Assembly: GCA_021816565.1 (NCBI GenBank)
Contig: JAKAXN010000069.1
Span: 1 to 15,416, forward strand
Direction: 5' to 3'
Origin: Actinomycetes bacterium
GTDB taxonomy: Bacteria; Actinomycetota; Acidimicrobiia; Acidimicrobiales; Palsa-688
Length of the DNA: 15,416 bases
Shown here: one piece after another, positions 12,901-15,416 of the stretch
Numbering within the stretch: the first letter of the stretch is position 1
Layout: the number at the start of each line of letters is the position of its first letter
The notes under the pieces: generated by a model
Told to the model about the DNA's origin: nothing
The model's input: only the letters and a program-made list of their open reading frames with translations
Databases searched by the model: none
Position numbers and translations under genes: made by a program

Positions 12901-15416
12901 GAGAACCGCGGCGGCCTCGGCGTTGCGCTCATCGTGGAGCAGGCGCAGGGCCCGGGCCAGGCGGATCTCGCTCGCCGCGTGCTGGTCCTCGTTGTGCCAG
13001 GACGAAGCCTGGTCGATAGCCGCGTCGTCGGGAGCCGACCCCGACGAGGCCCGGGCCATGATCGACAGTGATATCGCCGCCGAGGTCTGGTCGCCGATGC
13101 GCTCGGCGCTCTGGTAGGTCTCGGCCGCGACCGCGGCCGCCCGGTCCCATTCCCCCCTCCGGTAGTGGGCCAGGGCCAGGTTCCAGAGGGCGGTGTGCAT
13201 CTCCCAGCGGTCCCCGGTCAGCTTGAGGATCCGCACGGCCTCCTCGAACGCGTCGATGGCCTCGCTGTAGCGGGAGGCGGCGTAGAGGGCCACCCCGTAG
13301 AAGTTGAGGGACTGGCCCTCGCCCCAGGTGTCGCCCAGTTCCCGGCGCAGCTTCAGGGACCGGCCGGCGTAGCCGATTCCCCGGGAGTACCACGGGACGG
13401 TCGTCATCACCGGGGCGTGCTCGGAGTAGGCCTGGGCCAGGACCGCGGTGGGACCGAACCGCTCGGCCAGATTCATCTCCCTCAGGTGGACCCACAGGCA
13501 GCGCAACCGGCCGTGGCGGAACCAGTACACGTAGGTGAGCCGGCTGTAGAAGCGCACCTTCAGCTGGTTGCGCCGGTCCGGGTGCACCCGCCGGACCAGC
13601 CATCCGCCGGTGGCGGTGTGCCAGGCCTGCACGATGATCTCCCACACGAGGGCCACCGCCACGACGGCCAAACGGCGGGGTACGGTGCCGCCCAGCCGGC
13701 GGATCGCCGTCTCGAGCTGCTCGCAGGCGGCGACCTGGTCGCCGCGGCGGAACGCCACCTCCCCGAGTTTGCCCAGCTCGGCCGCCTCGTCCATCGGGTC
13801 CGAGGTCAGCCCGGCCGCCTCCTCCAGATAGTTCTGGGCCTCCCGGTACCGGCCGGACAGGGCCGCCACCTCCCCCAGGCCGTCGGCTACCAGGAAGCGG
13901 GACCGGGCGTCGGGCGCCCCTCGCCGGGCGATCAGGTAATAGGCCTCGGCGTCTTCCAGGGCGTGGCGTTCGCGGGCCGACTCGGCAGCCTTCATGGCAT
14001 GGGGGAAGGCCTCATCCGACCGGCCGGCCATGTCCAGGTGGTAGGCGATCTGGTACGGGGCGTCGTCCTTCCCCGAGAGGAAGTGGGTGGCGGCCCGCAG
14101 GTGCAGGTCGGCGCGCTCGGCGTCGGACAGCCCTGCGAGCACCGTCTCACGCAGCATGTCGTGGGCGAAGTGCAGGCGGCTGGTGGACTCGTCCATCCAC
14201 AGGATCCGTCGGCGCCGCGCTTCGTCGATGGCCGGGACGGCCTCGGAGGGGGCGAGGCCACTGAGCATCACGACCAGGTCGACGTCGGCCGACCGGCCCA
14301 CCACGGCGGTGGCGGTCAGCAGCCTGCGGGCGGCGGGGGAGAGGGCCTCCAGCCGCTCGACCAGCAGCAGCGCCGCCCGCCGGGACGTCTGGACCTCCCT
14401 CGCGAAACGGTCCTCGACCCGCCAGCCCCTCTCGGTCCGGGTCAGGATGCCGGTCTCGATCATCCCGCGCAGCGCGGCCTGGGCCATGAACGCGTTGCCG
14501 CCAGCGGCCGTGATCACCGAGGTCACGGCCTGCTCGGGGACGGACCCGGCCATCGACTGGACCAGATCCCGGACGTTGGCTTCGGACAGTGCACCGAGCG
14601 ACAGGCTGCGGCTGGTCTCCACGGAGCGCAGCGGGCTGGTCAGAGGTACCTCGTCGGAGCGGAACGCCACCACCACCGTGGTCCACCTGCGCCGGTCTCC
14701 CGCCGCCCAGTGGCCCACCACCCGGGCGGTCAGGGTCTCGGCCCACTGGCAGTCGTCGAGCACCACCAGCGCCGGCCGTTGCTCGGAGCCGGCCGCATCG
14801 AGCACGGCGGCCAGGGCCTCGACGGCCCGGGCCTGGCCGTGCTCCTCCGGGAGGACGGGCGCCTCGGATCGGTTCCCGGGGGGAGCCATCCGGGCCAGAG
14901 CGGGCGCGGCCACCGCCACGGCCTCGCCCCGGGCCGCCATCTCGGCCCGCAGGCGGGTGGCCAGAGCCGGGTCGGTGTCGGCGGCCGCGGCCAGGTCGGC
15001 GGCCACCCGCTCGAATATCTGGAAAGGTCGGGAGGCCGTCCGGTACTCGCCCTGGCCCCGCAGTACCAGCATCCCGGCCGCGCTGGCCTGGCGGATCAGC
15101 TCCTCCAGCAGCCGGCTCTTGCCCCCGCCGGATTCCCCCTCCACGCTCACCGCCGCGCCGTGGCCCCGGCGGGCCGCCCCGAGCTCGGTCTCCAGCGCCG
15201 CCAGCTCGACCCGGCGCCCCACGAAGTCCGGCTCGGTGAGGCTGGAGCGGCGGTCGTGCCGTCCGATGATGACCGGGGGATCGGCCACGCCGGCGGCCCG
15301 GCCCACCACGATCTCCTCCACGTCGGCCAGGGCCGCCTCGGCCTCCTGGTACCGGCGGCTCGGGTCGATCTCCACCAGCCGGTTGATCACCGCCAGCAGG
15401 GACCGGGGCAGGGACG
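9922..15416 (-). CDS. Giant Ser/Thr kinase-AAA-TPR-GAF-PAS-PAS-GGDEF-EAL signalling protein (5' partial)
   Basis: The frame is open to the window edge. 1830 codons are visible and the N-terminus is missing. Residues are numbered from the GTG at 15390, which is an internal codon and not the start. The first ~25 residues (LLAVINRLVEIDPSRRYQEA) look like the end of a PknB-type kinase domain, with the late-subdomain Arg in DPSRRY. Next is an AAA_16-type ATPase at about 55-350, with Walker A G85-ESGGGKS92 and Walker B LVVLDDCQWAE (D212-D213). A TPR-like helical region spans about 430-970, a GAF domain about 985-1140, and PAS domains about 1142-1258 and 1268-1392. The GGDEF domain (about 1396-1558) has HDPLTGLPNR, DLDRFKVIND, G1478-GDEF and the I-site R1469-TSD. 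The EAL domain (about 1583-1822) keeps E1606, N1666, E1698, D1728, K1749 and Q1805, but has A1729 and S1785 at catalytic positions. The front half resembles PknK-like kinases. The output is probably c-di-GMP synthesis, by inference from motifs. No transmembrane segment is convincing, so it is likely cytoplasmic. Confidence 0.93.
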   Translation of the reverse strand, partial: SLPRSLLAVINRLVEIDPSRRYQEAEAALADVEEIVVGRAAGVADPPVIIGRHDRRSSLTEPDFVGRRVELAALETELGAARRGHGAAVSVEGESGGGKSRLLEELIRQASAAGMLVLRGQGEYRTASRPFQIFERVAADLAAAADTDPALATRLRAEMAARGEAVAVAAPALARMAPPGNRSEAPVLPEEHGQARAVEALAAVLDAAGSEQRPALVVLDDCQWAETLTARVVGHWAAGDRRRWTTVVVAFRSDEVPLTSPLRSVETSRSLSLGALSEANVRDLVQSMAGSVPEQAVTSVITAAGGNAFMAQAALRGMIETGILTRTERGWRVEDRFAREVQTSRRAALLLVERLEALSPAARRLLTATAVVGRSADVDLVVMLSGLAPSEAVPAIDEARRRRILWMDESTSRLHFAHDMLRETVLAGLSDAERADLHLRAATHFLSGKDDAPYQIAYHLDMAGRSDEAFPHAMKAAESARERHALEDAEAYYLIARRGAPDARSRFLVADGLGEVAALSGRYREAQNYLEEAAGLTSDPMDEAAELGKLGEVAFRRGDQVAACEQLETAIRRLGGTVPRRLAVVAVALVWEIIVQAWHTATGGWLVRRVHPDRRNQLKVRFYSRLTYVYWFRHGRLRCLWVHLREMNLAERFGPTAVLAQAYSEHAPVMTTVPWYSRGIGYAGRSLKLRRELGDTWGEGQSLNFYGVALYAASRYSEAIDAFEEAVRILKLTGDRWEMHTALWNLALAHYRRGEWDRAAAVAAETYQSAERIGDQTSAAISLSIMARASSGSAPDDAAIDQASSWHNEDQHAASEIRLARALRLLHDERNAEAAAVLEGAWSEVRRAGLRQEYVAPVLPWWVTAQRRQLEGLPPGDPDTRRLGRKARRTARRALRLSRRYRNNLPHALREQALLEARRGRMRRARRLLERSIQVAVDQGAAWEEATSRYQIGRIGTVLGWPGAAAEQQRGERQATLIQQAARAPGSDRSPRLTLSLADRFSTLLDAGRQIASSSTTAAVLRSVEQAVGDLLRSGQCLVLEVDRAGRPITGSAATTEAVSMSAVRQAIDSRAVVIRSGPAESGPGVTDSMVLTGIRSLLCAPILCDDRVVACFYATHGDVSGLFGPEEERLANYIATLAGATLEHVIGSRAYFRTLIENAHDITLIAGRDGRLRYVSPSVEVVLGRASADMERIAPMELVHPDDVAALESTWAAALAGAGQPHPGEIRLLHADGGWRWLAMIITNRLDDAAVHGVVVNLRDVTDRRRAEQEAARSAQQFRLAFDHAPVGMALVDQTDPATSLVRVANDALAAMLGRTRAELVGAPITDFVHPVDRSLARAASRAFAAGRSDTSAGEARLLHADGHVIWSRFHAALIRDDEGHPDCFIAQLLDVTDQRAAEEKLLHQALHDPLTGLPNRRLLLDRLEQAIVRSRRRGTYVAVMYLDLDRFKVINDSFGHATGDQVLVQVAGRLKDLTRTSDTLARLGGDEFVVLVEDMTTPDEAPAVARRIEEALSLPMTIGPELTVSVTTSIGITVARAGDDPAALLRDADTALYRAKDRGRARHEVFGNELRRRALRRMRTERELRAAVEDHRLVLYYEPIVELSSGLPVGAEALVHYRTESGQLVRPADFREVAEETGLAVPIGTWALEAACRQLAEWQASRPDSDLRLNVNVSPAQLHTDGFADRVRRVLDATGVRPSALAFEVNEPALPDAARSGRRTLDSLREMGCSLGIDAFGTGHSSLAYLRGMPLNFLKIDHSFVQGLGAGTDDETIVGAVISLADALSLTTVASGVETAEQEMRLREMGCGLVQGSRYGRAGQAAEVLLPR

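Noticed and set aside
10636..13071. An 811-codon open frame on the + strand opposite the giant gene
   Set aside because: It mirrors the GAF-PAS-GGDEF coding region and has no recognisable motif. The - strand frame carries all the domain signatures.
13621..13671. Possible transmembrane helix in the giant protein (residues 574-590, LAVVAVALVWEIIVQAW)
   Set aside because: It is short, contains a Glu, and lies inside the TPR-like region. Similar hydrophobic helices occur at this place in soluble kinase-AAA-TPR relatives, so a membrane anchor is not supported.

Overview
The window is a dense, very GC-rich stretch (roughly 70% GC by eye) of a bacterial chromosome. It has six protein genes on the + strand, one tRNA, and one very large gene on the - strand. 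The GC content, single-chain (alpha2-type) glycyl-tRNA synthetase, GTG start, tRNA without an encoded CCA and likely leaderless messages suggest a high-GC Actinomycetota. A deep branch such as Acidimicrobiia is my inference; no marker here proves it.

Region 1 (1-9808) is a housekeeping block. In order it holds recO (5' end outside the window), a class B penicillin-binding protein, glyS, ppdK, dnaG and rpoD. The order recO - glycyl-tRNA synthetase - (PPDK or its regulator) - dnaG - rpoD resembles the era-recO-glyQS-yqfL-dnaG-sigA region of Bacillus, so this looks like old conserved synteny. The penicillin-binding protein is the unusual member, and ppdK sits where Firmicutes often carry the PPDK/PEPS regulatory protein. 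dnaG and rpoD overlap by one base (TGATG) and are probably translationally coupled. The other genes are separated by 18-105 bp gaps. Most of these gaps hold a G/C-rich hairpin, a TAGNNT/TACNNT -10-like box, or both. In two cases (glyS, ppdK) the box lies so close to the ATG that the message should be leaderless or nearly so.

Region 2 (9809-9934) holds tRNA-Asn(GUU) with its own -10-like box. It ends in a perfect 10-bp hairpin lying between the convergent transcription units. The stop codon of the - strand gene is exactly the 3-nt loop of this hairpin.

Region 3 (9922-15416, - strand) is the 3' part of a giant signalling gene whose 5' end lies beyond the window. The visible 1830 codons encode the tail of a Ser/Thr protein kinase domain, an AAA_16-type ATPase, a long TPR-like helical region, a GAF domain, two PAS domains, a complete GGDEF diguanylate cyclase domain and an EAL domain. 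The GGDEF domain has an intact active site and an intact RxxD inhibitory site. The EAL domain has lost two key catalytic residues (DDFGTG to DAFGTG, VAEGVE to VASGVE). This PknK-like sensor joined to a cyclic-di-GMP output module is the most interesting object here. It could connect Ser/Thr phosphorylation, NTP-dependent switching and ligand sensing to c-di-GMP synthesis in one chain. There is no gene-free stretch over 300 bases, and I saw no mobile element, CRISPR array or long repeat.
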